DNA of 64,000 bases from Paracyclopina nana (Eukaryota > Arthropoda > Copepoda > Cyclopoida > Cyclopettidae). How positions within the stretch are numbered: position 1 is the first letter of the stretch; each line of letters starts with the position of its first letter. The position numbers and the translations under genes are program-made. The DNA lies in NCBI GenBank assembly GCA_019096065.1, contig JAGUCH010000001.1:11532001-11596000 (forward strand), in the 5' to 3' direction. The notes beneath the pieces are model-generated. The model did no database searches, was not told the DNA's origin, and was given only the letters and a program-made list of their open reading frames with translations. Positions 12,376-23,839 of the stretch are shown piece after piece.

Positions 12376-14253
12376 ACTGTGTGTTAAAGCTTTCTGCTAC
12401 CTGTATTTTTTGGTCTACTATCAGTTATGTAAAACCGTTGATAAACTTTTTAAGCTGAGTACCACAAGCTATTTTAAGCTCAGTTTTGTCATCTTTTAGT
12501 TATTGTGCACAGAAGGCAAGCTTTATTTTGTTTCCAAACATCAGGTTGCTTTCAAAAACAAACTGTTTTGAAGAAAGATAGTAGAGCTCTAGTTTATCAT
12601 AAATCATGTCAAAAGTAGGTAATTGGGTGGTAGGGAAGCCCTTGGTGCAAAGGAAGAAGAAGCTTGAGATATCTTTTTAACCCAATTTCTTTTAAGAGAC
12701 AACAAAGGCATCAACCTCTTGTATAAGTCCAAGTTTTGGTGGCAAGCAAAAATGGGACACCGTGCACCCTTACTGCTATTATTATGAGTGGTTGTAAAGT
12801 TATCTCAAGTGCTTTCCACCTTCATACACTGACCTAGATGAATGAGAAACTGTCATCATTTTGGCTAATTATTAATGAAGAAAATATGGCTCCAGAGATG
12901 AAGATGATGTGACATACTTTCTGCCCCCGCAAAACTGGGCTTGGCCCAAATATGCAACAACATCACCAGAGCAACCAAACAACAGAGCAAGAAGATGTTG
13001 CGGTCTGATTCAAAACAAATTTCCCATATCTTAAAAGTAGAACAAACTTGGCTGAACCCATTTTTTTATTTTTAGTTAATATGGTTTCTGAGCAGTGTTG
13101 GTAGATTGTTCCTTTTTCTGCCAAAGTCTTCAAAGAGGAATACCAGCCTTTTCACTTGGCTGGACGCTCTTCTGCCAATGTTTGCATAATTCAGGGCAAA
13201 AAAACCTGGGATTTAGAAAGCCAAAATAAGCTAAGGATTATTTTGGAAAAACGTTAGCAAATGTACGGCCATGAGAGGCAAACTTTGTTTGACAGTTTTT
13301 CAAGTTTTTGGCAGGTTACGAAATGCACACACAAGCATTTAATTTTGAACTTTCACAGCATTATTATGACCTTTCTTGGGAAGCTGGGAAGATGCCACAA
13401 GATGAGCTCCGTGCAAAGTTTGGCAATTCAAATGAAACCAATTTTTAACGTTATATACCACGATGATGTTTGGAAGGAAATCGAATTCTATTCTTAAGTT
13501 ATTGAAGGTGAAATGTGTGGAATGCGTGCTAAAACTCATTTCTTGCTCCTGATACACATGCCTGATAGACTGAGAGCTGTGCTTAATATTTCACGCAACT
13601 GGATTGTTGCCAACCAGAAAGAAACCTAACTTGGTTACGAATCTACTCTCAAATTTGGTCAAGATCATAAAAGAATATGCAAGAAAAGGCTACACTATCA
13701 TTAAAAGACAAAGAAGAGAGGCTTTTAAAAAAATGTTTGCACCCTTTTTGGTGCTCTTCTGATGTCCCCCTGTTGCCATAAAAAAGATGCTTGATATTGC
13801 TTATGGTGAAAGCCAAAACTTGTCTTATGGCCTTTTTGGCCTTATTATTTCAGTCTTGAATTTATGACCTCGAAAGAAGCAGCAGCAGTGATCTATATCC
13901 TTGGGGGGCTTATAACACGCCTTTTTTCCGCAATCCTTGGGGCAAAATTGTGATATCAGACACACTAGCACTTGTACGTCAAAACTGTATATTGTAAAGC
14001 TTCAGCTGACAATACACACAACAACACGTGGTGATCCTAATCCCAAAAGGCGACGTATATTTCAAAGGTAATTTTAAAAGTGCCTCAAATATAGTACAAT
14101 TCTTTTTCACACCTTGTGCTCGCGTGGCTAAAACTACTTAAAGAATGTCATCAGGGTAGATTTTACGCCACACAATAGAAGGTGGTGATCCTAGCCTTAA
14201 ATTATTCCGCTGAAAAGGCTTTTATAACGAAATTAACTCTCTTTGTACCAAGA
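12376..14253. other. No supported gene
   Basis: AT-rich sequence. The longest frames are under 80 codons and carry no recognisable motif. Confidence 0.5.
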
Positions 14254-14685
14254 TTACAATAATGGGTGACCGCACAATCGTTTTAGTATTTGACTTTGGA
14301 GCAGTTCTGATTTAATGGAAAGCATGGAAGTCTCAACAAGTCTTGTATTTGACAATTGAAAAAGCACCACTCTAAGAATACCAAAAAGTTTGTGAGAAAT
14401 CCTCCCAAACACAATGTTGATAAAAGGGGGCCAATTTGGATGAATTTCAGCATTGCTTTGCTTAAAGCCAGTGTTGTCACCACCTCTTTGGGCATTCAAG
14501 CAGATAGCTATTCTGGAAGTACACTGGGAAGGTGAAATGTGGGCCACCAGAGGATTTTGCCTCAGACAACCCCTATCACCTTCCTTATTTGGCATGTAAT
14601 GATCCCCCATATTGAGCTCAGCCCTTATTTGTGGTAAGCTGTTGCCTCCTTCAAAAAGTCCATTTTCCTTCTTTGGCCGAGCCAT
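14254..14685 (-). CDS. Hypothetical intronless ORF, 143 codons
   Basis: From an ATG at 14685 the minus strand stays open for 143 codons, starting MARPKKENGLFEGGN, with an internal Cys-containing stretch and a hydrophobic segment near FINIVFGRISHKLFGILR. I do not recognise it. There is no signal peptide, repeat or catalytic motif, no clear polyadenylation signal, and MITE sequence begins about 70 bp upstream. At this base composition an open frame of this length is only marginally unlikely by chance in 64 kb. It may be an exon, a decayed gene or noise. Confidence 0.22.
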   Translation of the reverse strand: MARPKKENGLFEGGNSLPQIRAELNMGDHYMPNKEGDRGCLRQNPLVAHISPSQCTSRIAICLNAQRGGDNTGFKQSNAEIHPNWPPFINIVFGRISHKLFGILRVVLFQLSNTRLVETSMLSIKSELLQSQILKRLCGHPLL

Positions 14686-14752
14686 CAAGAAAAAATTACT
14701 CAAGTAGTATGTGAAGCATGTCTCATAACAAACGTTAGGCGCTCTTTATATA

Positions 14753-14899
14753 CTGTTCATCTACCGTTCCTTAAGGAATGCATTATGACAAATCCATGCA
14801 TAATGACAACTCTACGCAGCTAGTTTATGTACTGAGAACTCCTTTGCGCAAAGGCATTTCGCGTTCCGATTCCTTAAGGAGTTTGTAGATGAACAGAGC
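14753..14899. mobile_element. Palindromic MITE family F, copy 1
   Basis: An inverted repeat bounded by CTGTTCATCTAC and GTAGATGAACAGAGC, with internal CTCCTTAAGGAA-type stems. Its body is the reverse complement of the copy at 18399-18542. Confidence 0.8.
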
Positions 14900-14916
14900 A
14901 TTATTATATTATTACG

Positions 14917-14982
14917 CTCTGTTCATCTGAAAACTCCTTAAGGAATCGGAACGCGAAATTCCTTTCCTTTGTAGATGAACAG
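14917..14982. mobile_element. MITE family F, internally deleted mini-copy
   Basis: A 66-bp piece with both family F ends (GCTCTGTTCATCTG left, GTAGATGAACAG right) but most of the interior missing. It lies 17 bp from the full copy, facing it across an AT-rich spacer, so the two inner ends form a further inverted pair (GAACAGAGC and GCTCTGTTC). Confidence 0.7.
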
Positions 14983-15370
14983 ATCATAAAAGTACATTAA
15001 GTTTTCTTAAGCCAAGAATTTTTCCAAGTGCCCAAGGTTTTTTTAACTTATAATTTTTCCTAGCATTGTGTTTTTTTTTGTGAAAATCATATTTAAGGAT
15101 ATTTGTGTACACCAAGCGTTGATTAAATGATATTGTTGTTCTTTTTCCAACTAGTTCAATAAAGTATAAATCAACCAGTCTTCATTGACAGAGATAATTA
15201 TCTTCTCACCTTTTTATCCTCCTCGTTTTCTCTTTTGACAAGAAATATGGGCCTGGCTTCGATATATCACTCTTTAGAGCAGAGAAAGGCAGTCCTGAAA
15301 AGAAATTATGCTATTCAATCTTTACTATATGCATCAAGGCTTAGACAGGTGTTTTAGAGAAGGCATTATT
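14983..15370. other. No supported gene
   Basis: AT-rich spacer between MITEs. Nothing recognised. Confidence 0.5.
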
Positions 15371-15524
15371 AGCCCGGTTCCAACACGGGATATCAGCATA
15401 GTGCAGTGCGGTAAACCAGTTAAGTCAGGTCGAGCTGAGCGCGCGAGCTAGCTGTGACCTGACTATGCTAAAAAGTCAAGTTACGTCTCTTGACTATGCT
15501 GATTTACCATGTTGGAACCGGGCT
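15371..15524. mobile_element. MITE family D copy, reverse orientation
   Basis: A 154-bp element with AGCCCGGTTCCAACA termini, reverse-complementary to the copies at 12222, 22108 and 22295. It is flanked by ATT on both sides (15368-15370 and 15525-15527). Confidence 0.88.
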
Positions 15525-16447
15525 ATTGTCCTCAAGTAAAGGCACAATCATGCTGACAAGATCTGCCAGTACTATCTAAAGTGTTTTAAATATAGAAAGC
15601 CACTAATAGCCTCTAAGGTCAGTGACTGATGGTGTGGTCACAAAAAGTTTAGCTGAATGTCAGTCAAAATTACTACAGGAATACACACAAAAAAATATCC
15701 CTCCCCTTTTTGTGGCACTTCCATCATCTTGGATTACATAACAACTTTCGTGCAATTAGGGGGACGTTTTGGTACTGAAAGTCTTGACTTCCACTACATA
15801 ATTTGTCTTTACAGTTACAACACAATAGTAAAATGTATGATATAATAAGTTTACTGCATTAAGTTTTAGAGCATGGGTATATTATATTCAATAACAAGCA
15901 GATTGCTTATATGAATCAATGGCAGAATAAAAACTAGGCGAGGAAATGTCACAAAAAATGTCTCGTAAGTGAACATATATTTTTACCTAGAATAGGCAGT
16001 CTGAAGAGGCTTCTTTCACTTTCGGTATGTACCAAATAACTAAAGTTGTTTGGGGCTTTCACCAAAACTCCCAGCAAATCCGTCGTAGCCGTCCTCCTAC
16101 ATTCTTCCATGGGTGAAAGCTCCAGCAAAGAGCCGTTGATGGGACTTTCTTTTCACTAATAGCATGCCAAATAAATGCTATTTCCGAAATCATACCTCTT
16201 TCTTAGAATGGCTTTAAATTAGTATATACCGAATAATGAGAGAAACACAGATGCGCCAATCAAAAAACTCCTTCAGACGTAATGATGGCTTTCTCCATTT
16301 TGCACTCTGGAGTACGCAAAAATCCTTATTGTCTCATACATGCCAATTTTACAAACGTCGGTTCCATATGTATAGGTTCTTACTCCTACGGCTCACTAAT
16401 GACTTTCAAGGTAGGTTGAGGTCAATTAGTAAATTACGAGTTAGAGA
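15525..16447. other. No supported gene
   Basis: AT-rich sequence without recognisable coding or repeat content. Confidence 0.5.
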
Positions 16448-16659
16448 AGGCCGTTCTGATATTGCCGGAAAAAGCTAAGCTAAGGTAAAACTAGCTAAGC
16501 AAACGCTCAACATTTAAAACAAAGCAGCTGCATTTTCGAAATGTGGAGTGAAATAACTAGTTTGCGTTGGCTAATTTCGGTTAACATTAAAAAAAGCAGC
16601 TGCTTTGCTTAGCTTTTTTTACCTTAGCTTAGCTATTTCTGGCAATATGAGAACGGCCT
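16448..16659. mobile_element. MITE family E, copy 1
   Basis: A 212-bp element with terminal repeats AGGCCGTTCT(C/G)ATATTG followed by inverted GCTAAGCTAAGGTAAA blocks. It is flanked by AGA on both sides (16445-16447 and 16660-16662). A second copy lies at 21131-21321. Confidence 0.85.
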
Positions 16660-17136
16660 AGAGGCTGCTTACCAAAAATGCCTTGTCTCGTCTAATATCC
16701 CGTTCATGTGCAAAGTTGCTTTTCGGAAAGTAAAAAATTGTCATAAGGCAAAGGAGTTTTGCTATCAAACCACTTAAGAAGGGCTTCTCAACTAGTTGAA
16801 CCAGGAATCGAGTTAACAAATTTAGGGCAAAATTCAGAAAAAACTTTGATTATTTCTGCTGTATCTTATACGTAATAACTCTGCAATTTTTGAGTTGGTT
16901 CATATGAATTTGTGTGATGAATATGGATTCAGAAGTAACCAGTTTGGCAATGAAATTTAAATGTAATTTTGAGTGTTTACTTTTCAATAGTCTTAAAATT
17001 GACCCGTTTTTTTCCAAAGTATTAGCATCAGCAGAAGTTTACTTTTGTGTTTGTCATAAGACAATTTTTCTCCTTTCCGTAAGGCGTTCGGCGTGCATTA
17101 TCGTAAGGAATTTGCGGGCAGATGAACGGGATATAA
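16660..17136. other. No supported gene
   Basis: AT-rich spacer. The open frame crossing 16914-17327 runs into a MITE and is not credible. Confidence 0.5.
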
Positions 17137-17548
17137 GGCCTGGATCAGCTGGCTATTTCACCACAACTTTGAGCGCCGTAATTGCGATGCAATTGTCAAC
17201 ATATCAGCGATCAGCTGGTAATTGTAATCCAATTTTTGCTATGTGCAAAAATTACTTATTTAGCGGGTTTAAAATAAAACTTTATGACCAAAATTCAAGA
17301 ATGGGATCTTTAGAGCTTAAACTATGAAAAACAGCCTTTGTTATGACAAATAAGGCCAAAAATTAGGCCAACTTAAATTGCAAAGGTTTGGTTGACTTTA
17401 CTCTTAAAGTTCCTCCGCTGCTTTGCTCGCCGAAATTGCACTGCAATTATCTGTAGTAGCTGATCCACTTAAATTGCAGCGCAATTACAAACAGCAGCTG
17501 AAATTACAACCGAAATTGCGCTGCAATCAGGACCAGCTGATCCAGGCC
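17137..17548. mobile_element. MITE family C, copy 2 (412 bp)
   Basis: Same length and nearly the same sequence as the copy at 8774-9185, in the same orientation, again flanked by TAA on both sides (17134-17136 and 17549-17551). Confidence 0.87.
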
Positions 17549-17590
17549 TAAAATACGTACGTACATAATCTATATTGAAAACCAGCTTTT

Positions 17591-17726
17591 GGCAAAGGCT
17601 TCGCACTATTTACAGTCTTGCTATTTAAATAACTCATAGCATAAAACTTATTTAAATAGCAGCTATTTAATTACATTCTGGCTATTTAACTAGTGTGACT
17701 ATTCATAACTTGCGAAAGACTAAGCC
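17591..17726. mobile_element. MITE family G, degenerate copy
   Basis: Inverted CTATTTAAATA blocks with the right end CTTGCGAAAGACTAAGCC intact and the left end eroded. The intact relatives are at 34211-34378 and 39876-40043. Confidence 0.65.
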
Positions 17727-18398
17727 ATAAAGTTACAGTTGTTTTTTTAAAGAATTATCTTGACGTGATGAAAGTTAAATATTTCTCCTTGCCTTAGAAT
17801 GCCATATTCTAACAGTTCAGTTTGAATCGTAGACTTTCTTCATATGTTAGGATCTGCCAGTCAACTAGGGCACCCATGGGACATGTTTGAAAGCAAGCTA
17901 CAGCATTTGGCATCGTATTTTACAGAAAAAAGAAAAATGATCCAGCCTATACATATCGCTCGATCATCTTAGGATAAAATTGGATGTAATACTTTTGTCT
18001 TCAGGCCTCTTGCAAGAAGGGAAACCAAAACTTCCGGCCAAAGGCCCACGGTCAAATCCTGAATCATTCAGAGCCATTCCAAGAGTGCTACTCCAATGAA
18101 TCTTTGATGGTCCATACGAAAACCTTGCTTCAAATTATGTCAAAAAGAGCCTTGGCTTCACATTGCATCAAAAAATGATTCTTACATATTCTCTACCTAA
18201 TTTTGGAAAAAAACATTATGGAAAAATAGTTGGTATCTTTGAATTTCCACTAGCTTTACTTATGCACATGTTTTCCACCTGAGTTACAATGATGTCTAGG
18301 AATCTGATTCAAATTCAAAGCTTACCGAAGCTGAAAACGATATTTTCCACCGTTGCGTATGTAACTGGTCACTGGCATCGCTAGACCTTTTTAATGCT
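17727..18398. other. No supported gene
   Basis: AT-rich spacer. Nothing recognised. Confidence 0.5.
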
Positions 18399-18542
18399 CT
18401 GTTCATCTACAAACTCCTTAAGGAATCGGAACTCGAAATTCCTTTGCGCAAAGGAGTTCTCAGTACATAAACTAGCTGCGTAGAGCTGTCGTTATGCATG
18501 GTTTTGTCATAATGCATTCCTTAAGGAACGGTAGATGAACAG
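18399..18542. mobile_element. Palindromic MITE family F, copy 2
   Basis: An inverted repeat bounded by CTGTTCATCTAC and GTAGATGAACAG. The interior is the reverse complement of the copy at 14753-14899 (shared CCTTAAGGAATCGGAA and CAGTACATAAACTAGCTG blocks). Confidence 0.8.
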
Positions 18543-19553
18543 CATATAAAAGCAGCAGACCGAGACATTGACAAAGTAGCATCATTTTCTTTCTGTTTCA
18601 GCACCATTTTAGGCCATTTTTAAGTTGTACATTGACATTCTTTTTAGTGAAACAAAGCATCAAAAGTTGGCAACGCTCTGCTTGTTTTCATCAGCGGAAT
18701 TTCATTTTTCTACCAAAAATGTAGCACAGCAGCTGTTGGAGCCAATTTTACCCCATATTAGGGCAAATCTTTAGTAATAAATCAGGTGAACGTGTCCACA
18801 CCCAATAATAGTGCATTTGACAGGCGCAAAGGGGCTTCATCTGGGACATTTTTGAGCCTGTTATATCCGCGTTCAATAAAGCCCGATTCAATTGAAAGTC
18901 AGGTATATTTGCTTCTGTGTTTTCGTCTGCTTGATAATTAACGATAGCCTGCTTCTCTTAATTGGCAATTGGCGCTGATTTGGAGTGCGTCTGTGGAAGT
19001 TCATTAGACAAAACTTTACACAGAGCATTCCTGAGGAGAAAGTCGTCTAAAGATCATCCAATTACTGAATTGTGGCCAGATCTGCCTGGTGCTTTTTTCG
19101 CAAGCTCTAGAGAGAGGAGACCAAACTTTTTTGGAGATCCCGATTCGGCTAGAACTTCTTCCTTAGAGGCAAAAGTGCAATATAGTATACACAACTGGCA
19201 TAGCAACGAGCTTAACCCATCACTCAGAGAGATTATGGAAGGGGTGAATATAGCAAGAAAAACAATAGGGATGACCAAAAAGGGTGAGCTTCTGCTAACG
19301 CACAATTGGATTGAATAGATTCATTTGCACAAAAAAATAAGTATTTGCTCCACGAATATCTTAGCAGAAGGCGTAAAATAACAGAAAAAAAAACTATCAC
19401 GTTTTGCATGGCAGAAGAGACTCAATGCTACATCATTCAACTTGTGTGCACAGAAAATGCCCCATACAGGTCGTCTTGAGTAAATTGAATACAGGGACAG
19501 GACATCAAGTGAGAGTGGACCAGATGACACCACAGAAAAAGGGTGAATATAGG
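18543..19553. other. No supported gene; one unconvincing 118-codon frame
   Basis: A plus-strand frame at 18962-19318 is open for 118 codons but has no ATG near its start, no motif and no clear donor. That length is expected by chance here. Confidence 0.45.
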
Positions 19554-19698
19554 GGCTTAGTCTCTTCTGAAGATTTCATAGTGACCAAGCCACGGTCATT
19601 ATCGTTTCTTATGTACTGAGCAGGTTGCGATGGAACTACATAAGAATCGATAATGACCGTGGCTTGGTCACTATGAAATCTCCAGAAGAGACTAAGCC
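19554..19698. mobile_element. Palindromic MITE family A, copy 2
   Basis: A 145-bp inverted repeat with the same arms as 6354-6498 but the central loop in reverse-complement orientation. It is flanked by AGG on both sides (19551-19553 and 19699-19701). Confidence 0.86.
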
Positions 19699-21130
19699 AG
19701 GGATTATTGAGCAAAGTAGAAGGGGATGGGTGCTTACTCTTGGATAGAAGAAGAGATAAAGCAGACTCATTAATTATTGAGCTCTCTTGCATCACCTCTC
19801 TGCACTTGAAAATACACAGATACAACTGTCTGCGTATATCTGATTTCCAGTCAAATTGCCCAATAATCCGAAGGCTCCTGCTTGCTCTGAACTTTGTATA
19901 AAAGTCTATAAATCTACAATTCTATGGGCTAGGTTTCGTGTCTCCAAACTAAGAATGTAGCGTTCTTGTGAAAAATACGCGAACAAATCTTCAAGTATCA
20001 CGTATACACAGGCTCAATCTAGAACGTAGTAGATGAAATTTTATGCTCTGCCTGGTAACCGTTATTGGCTTTCCTTTTTTCTCGAGCTTTTCCTGCAAAG
20101 ACATTTCAATTTTCAATTATTCGTATTCTTGAGAAAAGCTGGAAAAGGCTCTCTTTTATCATCTAATTATTTCAAGTGGCTTCCTTTTGAGCCTTATATT
20201 TCTTGTAAAGAATTTGAGTGCTTCATTGAACTTTTCTGCGCTTGTGAGACTGGGTCTGCCATTTGTGAGCAAAAAAATAAATAGCATACATTCGTACATA
20301 TGAAAATTATTAATATAATTTAACATTCAGGCTTACTGAATGTGTTAATTTGCAAAGCTTTGCCTGGAAATTTAATTAGAAGACATCATTGCTGAGAAAA
20401 TTGATGCCATGCAAGAGAAGCCTTGCTTTAAACTCTACTTTATGTGTATACACGTCATCTAGGTATTTTATAATGTTCCACAGTTACTACCCAAAGAAAA
20501 GGATGTTTGAGTTTAATGCGGTTTTACATATGGCAAAAGCTAGTGAAATTCACATACAAGACCAGCCAAGCATTTGAATCTAAGGCCTACAAAAAATGCT
20601 CTTTCTTCTCATGGAGAGAGAGCAGTGCTCCTTAACTTGAAAAAACTGAGGTGTAGAGAACAAATACAGTCTTTCTCCTGCTGAGCACACACAAACAATG
20701 ATCACAAGGAAGAGGAGCATCAATTACAATTAATTAATTATGGATACGCATCACAGGGTATTGTATACTTTTCATTATCGTACAGCTTCTTTCTTTTAAA
20801 AAACGCCTATTTGTGCATCTCTTTGTCGATTCCTTAATTTAGTCTTTACAAACAGCCTAGCTCATATTGCTATGACAGCATAATGAAATCGCTTAGAGTG
20901 CTTTCCTCTGCTTAAGAAAGTTTACGCAAAGAACAATATTAATACCTTGACGCTTGGGGCGAGTCACATGATTTGATATGACTAATAGATTGTGCAATTT
21001 GCAGCGAATATACACTTAAGATGTAAATAAAATGCCTCGCACAGCATGCACATTGGTACAATCTAGAAAAATAGAAGCTGCTATAGAATTCTGTCCTGCT
21101 CATCTACCTCGAAAAAAAAATGAAACCATT
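19699..21130. other. No supported gene
   Basis: AT-rich sequence with short open frames only. No splice-supported exon was seen. Confidence 0.5.
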
Positions 21131-21321
21131 AGGCCGTTCTCATATTGGCGGAAAAAGCTAAGCTAAGGTAAAAATCGCTAAGCTAAGGTAAAAATTATGC
21201 AACGAAAACCGGTTATTTCGCTCAACATTGACAAAAAGCAGGTGCTTTGCCTGAAATGTTGAGCGTTTGCTTAGCTACTTTTACCTTAGCTTAGCTTTTT
21301 CCGGCAATATGAGAACGGCCT
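21131..21321. mobile_element. MITE family E, copy 2
   Basis: A 191-bp element with AGGCCGTTCTCATATTG termini, a shorter interior than copy 1, and ATT on both sides (21128-21130 and 21322-21324). Confidence 0.86.
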
Positions 21322-21941
21322 ATTGATTAACATACGACTTTGGCAAGCAAGTCAAACAAGTTGAGCGAAGACTACCTTGGGTTGGTCAAGCCTAAAACTA
21401 AAACTAACACAATTCAGATTGCTTTTGTAATAAGTTTTGTCAAGCCTAGAAGCAGCTATTGCGCCTGTTTGTGTAGGAATAGTTCTAAAGAGGCTTGGAC
21501 ACCACATCTAAATTCGCGCAATATCCTTGGAATAAAAACAATTTTTTTTTGAGGTACGTCCAGAAAGTTATGAAAAAATAGGCATGAGAAGCTGTTATTT
21601 CGATACATGAGGGGCAGCTAGTATTTCGTATTGCTCAGCATGAACTTTGTTTTCACGTTAGTTAATTTGGGTTACATCAGTTTAGCGCCACCACCATCCT
21701 AGGAGGCAAGCATAAGTCAAGTTCCTTGGCCTTGACAAGATTACGAAGATAGCCTTCCATATGGACTTGCATAATATAAGCCTAGCCTTGTGAGTTGTGA
21801 AGGCGCCTTGGGGTTTGAAACAGCTTCTAAGGCCATTTTGCGGCAATTCATTATGCAGTGGGTTTTGACTTTTTCAGCCTTTAAATGAAACATTTGCATA
21901 TTTGTTTAAAAATTCCTGACTCCCAACAAAAGAAAACCTCA
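21322..21941. other. No supported gene
   Basis: AT-rich spacer upstream of a MITE cluster. Nothing recognised. Confidence 0.5.
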
Positions 21942-22101
21942 AGAGAGTTCTCATATTGGACTTTTGCTTACCAAAACCTGATTTTAGTTAACCAAAACCC
22001 TGTTTTGGGTAGGTAACCACTACATAGCGGTTGACTAAAACCAGTTTTGGGTTAATTAAAATCAGGTTTTGGTAAGCAAAAGTCCAATATGAGAACGCCC
22101 T
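21942..22101. mobile_element. Palindromic MITE related to family E ends
   Basis: An inverted repeat of about 160 bp. The outer GTTCTCATATTG resembles family E, but the interior is different: inverted copies of GGACTTTTGCTTACCAAAACC around a GGTTAC/GTTAAC centre. The left terminus is mutated, so the target duplication is unclear. Confidence 0.75.
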
Positions 22102-22107
22102 AATAAT

Positions 22108-22261
22108 AGCCCGGTTCCAACAAGGAAAATCAGCATAGTCAGGAGACGTAACTTGACTTTTTAGCATAGTCAGGTCACAGCTAGCTCGCGCGCTCAGCTC
22201 AACCTGACTTAACTGGTTTACCGTACTATACTATGCTGATATCCCGTGTTGGAACCGGGCT
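22108..22261. mobile_element. MITE family D copy
   Basis: A 154-bp element with AGCCCGGTTCCAACA ends, flanked by AAT on both sides (22105-22107 and 22262-22264). It is very similar to the copies at 12222 and 22295. Confidence 0.88.
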
Positions 22262-22294
22262 AATATCTATCATATGCCTTTCAGTTTCACTATC

Positions 22295-22448
22295 AGCCCG
22301 GTTCCAACAAGGGAAATCAGCATAGTCAGGAGACGTAACTTGACTTTTTAGCATAGTCAGGTCACAGCTAGCTCGCGCGCTCAGCTCAACCTGACTTGAC
22401 TGGTTTACCGTACTATACTATGCTGATATCCCGTGTTGGAACTGGGCT
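22295..22448. mobile_element. MITE family D copy
   Basis: A 154-bp element flanked by ATC on both sides (22292-22294 and 22449-22451). It lies 33 bp from another copy in the same orientation. The two have different target duplications, so they are separate insertions. Confidence 0.88.
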
Positions 22449-22486
22449 ATCGATTTACAGTTTATTATAGATTGCTGTTTTCTTAG

Positions 22487-23414
22487 GAGGAAAACATCGA
22501 GCTTTTGGAAATTCCAGCGAACAATGTCACCCCTAGCACCGATCAATTTTCGATAGCAGGTGATAGCTTATAAAGAAGAGTGAGCGAAAAAGAATTTGTT
22601 GAATTTCTTTCTCATTCCAGCATCTGTAACCAGAGCGGACATTTCTCCAGTTTCCTACAGATCAATAGAGCTTATTCCACTTCAGCCACAAATTCCTCTT
22701 TCAAGGGTACGTGTACTATGATCTTTCAAAAAGCAGTACCTTTCAAGCACGCAACAAGTGTTTGCGTGATACAGGAAAATTGATAATCCATGCTTTTAAA
22801 TCAAAATTGAAGCATGTATTAGTACATTGGTAATAACATGAAAAGTCTTTAATAGCTTTGTCTTTTTGTTCAGTACTCAGCATACCGCATACTGTTCCTT
22901 TAAGTTTCGCTTTCTTCTTCCAAAGGCTAGGTGGCTCATTTTTTTTTTGTTTTCGTACTAAGAAAAGCTTGATAAGAGCTGCTTTGCATGTTTTTTCATC
23001 AATGCAAATCCTTAGAGCTTAAGACACTCACTTTCACTTACATTAGGATTAGTAAGCTAATTTTTCGTCGAAGTTCTTGCTGATTTGCAAGCAGCTCGTA
23101 TTCCAATAATTTTATTGATGGGAAATGAAGAAGACTTCATGATGTGATGGATGACATGATTTTGTCTGTTTTAGGGAAATGATGGCGGAAGTGCAAACTA
23201 TAACCAACAGCAGCAAACTTGGAATGTGGACAAGCTCCATATTTTCCTGGGGCTGTCACTCATTATTACTTTAACACTTTTGGTCATTATTGGAATTGCT
23301 GGCATTTTGGCTTTTCTGCTTTATCACGAGTTCCTAGCAAAGCTGAAGCGATTTGAAGCAATTTCAAACAGTAATTCTACGCATGGCGACAGGAGTCAGG
23401 CATTGTTACACTGA
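22487..23414 (+). CDS. C-terminal exons of an unknown single-pass membrane protein
   Basis: Three exons join in phase: 22487-22559, 22651-22706 and 23175-23414. Acceptors are TTTTCTTAG, ATTTCTCCAG and TCTGTTTTAG; donors are GTGATA and GTACGT. The product reads EENIELLEIPANN..., then SYRSIELIPLQPQ, a Gln-rich stretch (NYNQQQQTW), one long hydrophobic segment (LGLSLIITLTLLVIIGIAG...) and a short basic tail ending in a stop. That suggests a type I membrane protein whose extracellular part lies upstream, across the MITE cluster. No family is recognised. A second candidate terminal exon with its own membrane segment follows at 23654-23839. The gene is convergent with the GT31 gene and their 3' ends probably overlap. 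The first exon here may not be the true start of the gene. Confidence 0.5.
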
Positions 23415-23653
23415 AGGTTCAGTGACTTTGCTTGCAAACATTGCGATCTTGTGACTAAGAAATCAGCATTAATTTTTAAGGATATTATATTTAATTAGTT
23501 TTAGTTCGGTGTTGTTTTGGCTTCATCTTGGGTTACTTGTTGCACACTCAAGACTGATGATGATTAAATATCAAAGCAAGAAACTAGATAGATGGAATTT
23601 CCTGCCACTCCATGCCAGGATGGAATGTTGGTAGTATCTTGTGACCAACCTAG

Positions 23654-23839
23654 AAGCTCAGACCGTACTTCAAAGAGCATAGTTATAAAATGGCAATCAT
23701 TGTGGACCCAATCTTAATCATTCTCACAGTACTGTCAATTTTGGTCATGATTGCGTTTGTTGTGATCATCTGGTTGACCAAGGCACCTGAAGTCCACCAA
23801 AGCTCGGATGGAAACTCGTACAGAATATTTGATGTGTGA
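23654..23839 (+). CDS. Alternative terminal exon (or 49-aa membrane micropeptide)
   Basis: An open frame runs from a possible acceptor (CAACCTAG, ending 23653) through KLRPYFKEHSYK. It reaches an ATG at 23690 and continues as MAIIVDPILIILTV... to a stop at 23837-23839. It contains one strong transmembrane segment and a polar tail (EVHQSSDGNSYRIFDV). The acceptor phase (0) matches the donor at 22706, so it could replace exon 23175-23414 by alternative splicing. Read alone from 23690 it would be a 49-residue membrane peptide. An AATAAA follows directly at 23840. The acceptor has a weak pyrimidine tract, so 3'UTR of the preceding exon is a real alternative. Confidence 0.35.
   Translation, partial: KLRPYFKEHSYKMAIIVDPILIILTVLSILVMIAFVVIIWLTKAPEVHQSSDGNSYRIFDV

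Noticed and set aside
16914-17327. Plus-strand ORF of 137 codons
   Set aside because: Its second half is family C MITE sequence and its first half has no motif or splice support.
18962-19318. Plus-strand ORF of 118 codons as a gene
   Set aside because: No ATG near the start, no motif and no donor. Several frames of this length are expected by chance in 64 kb at this composition.
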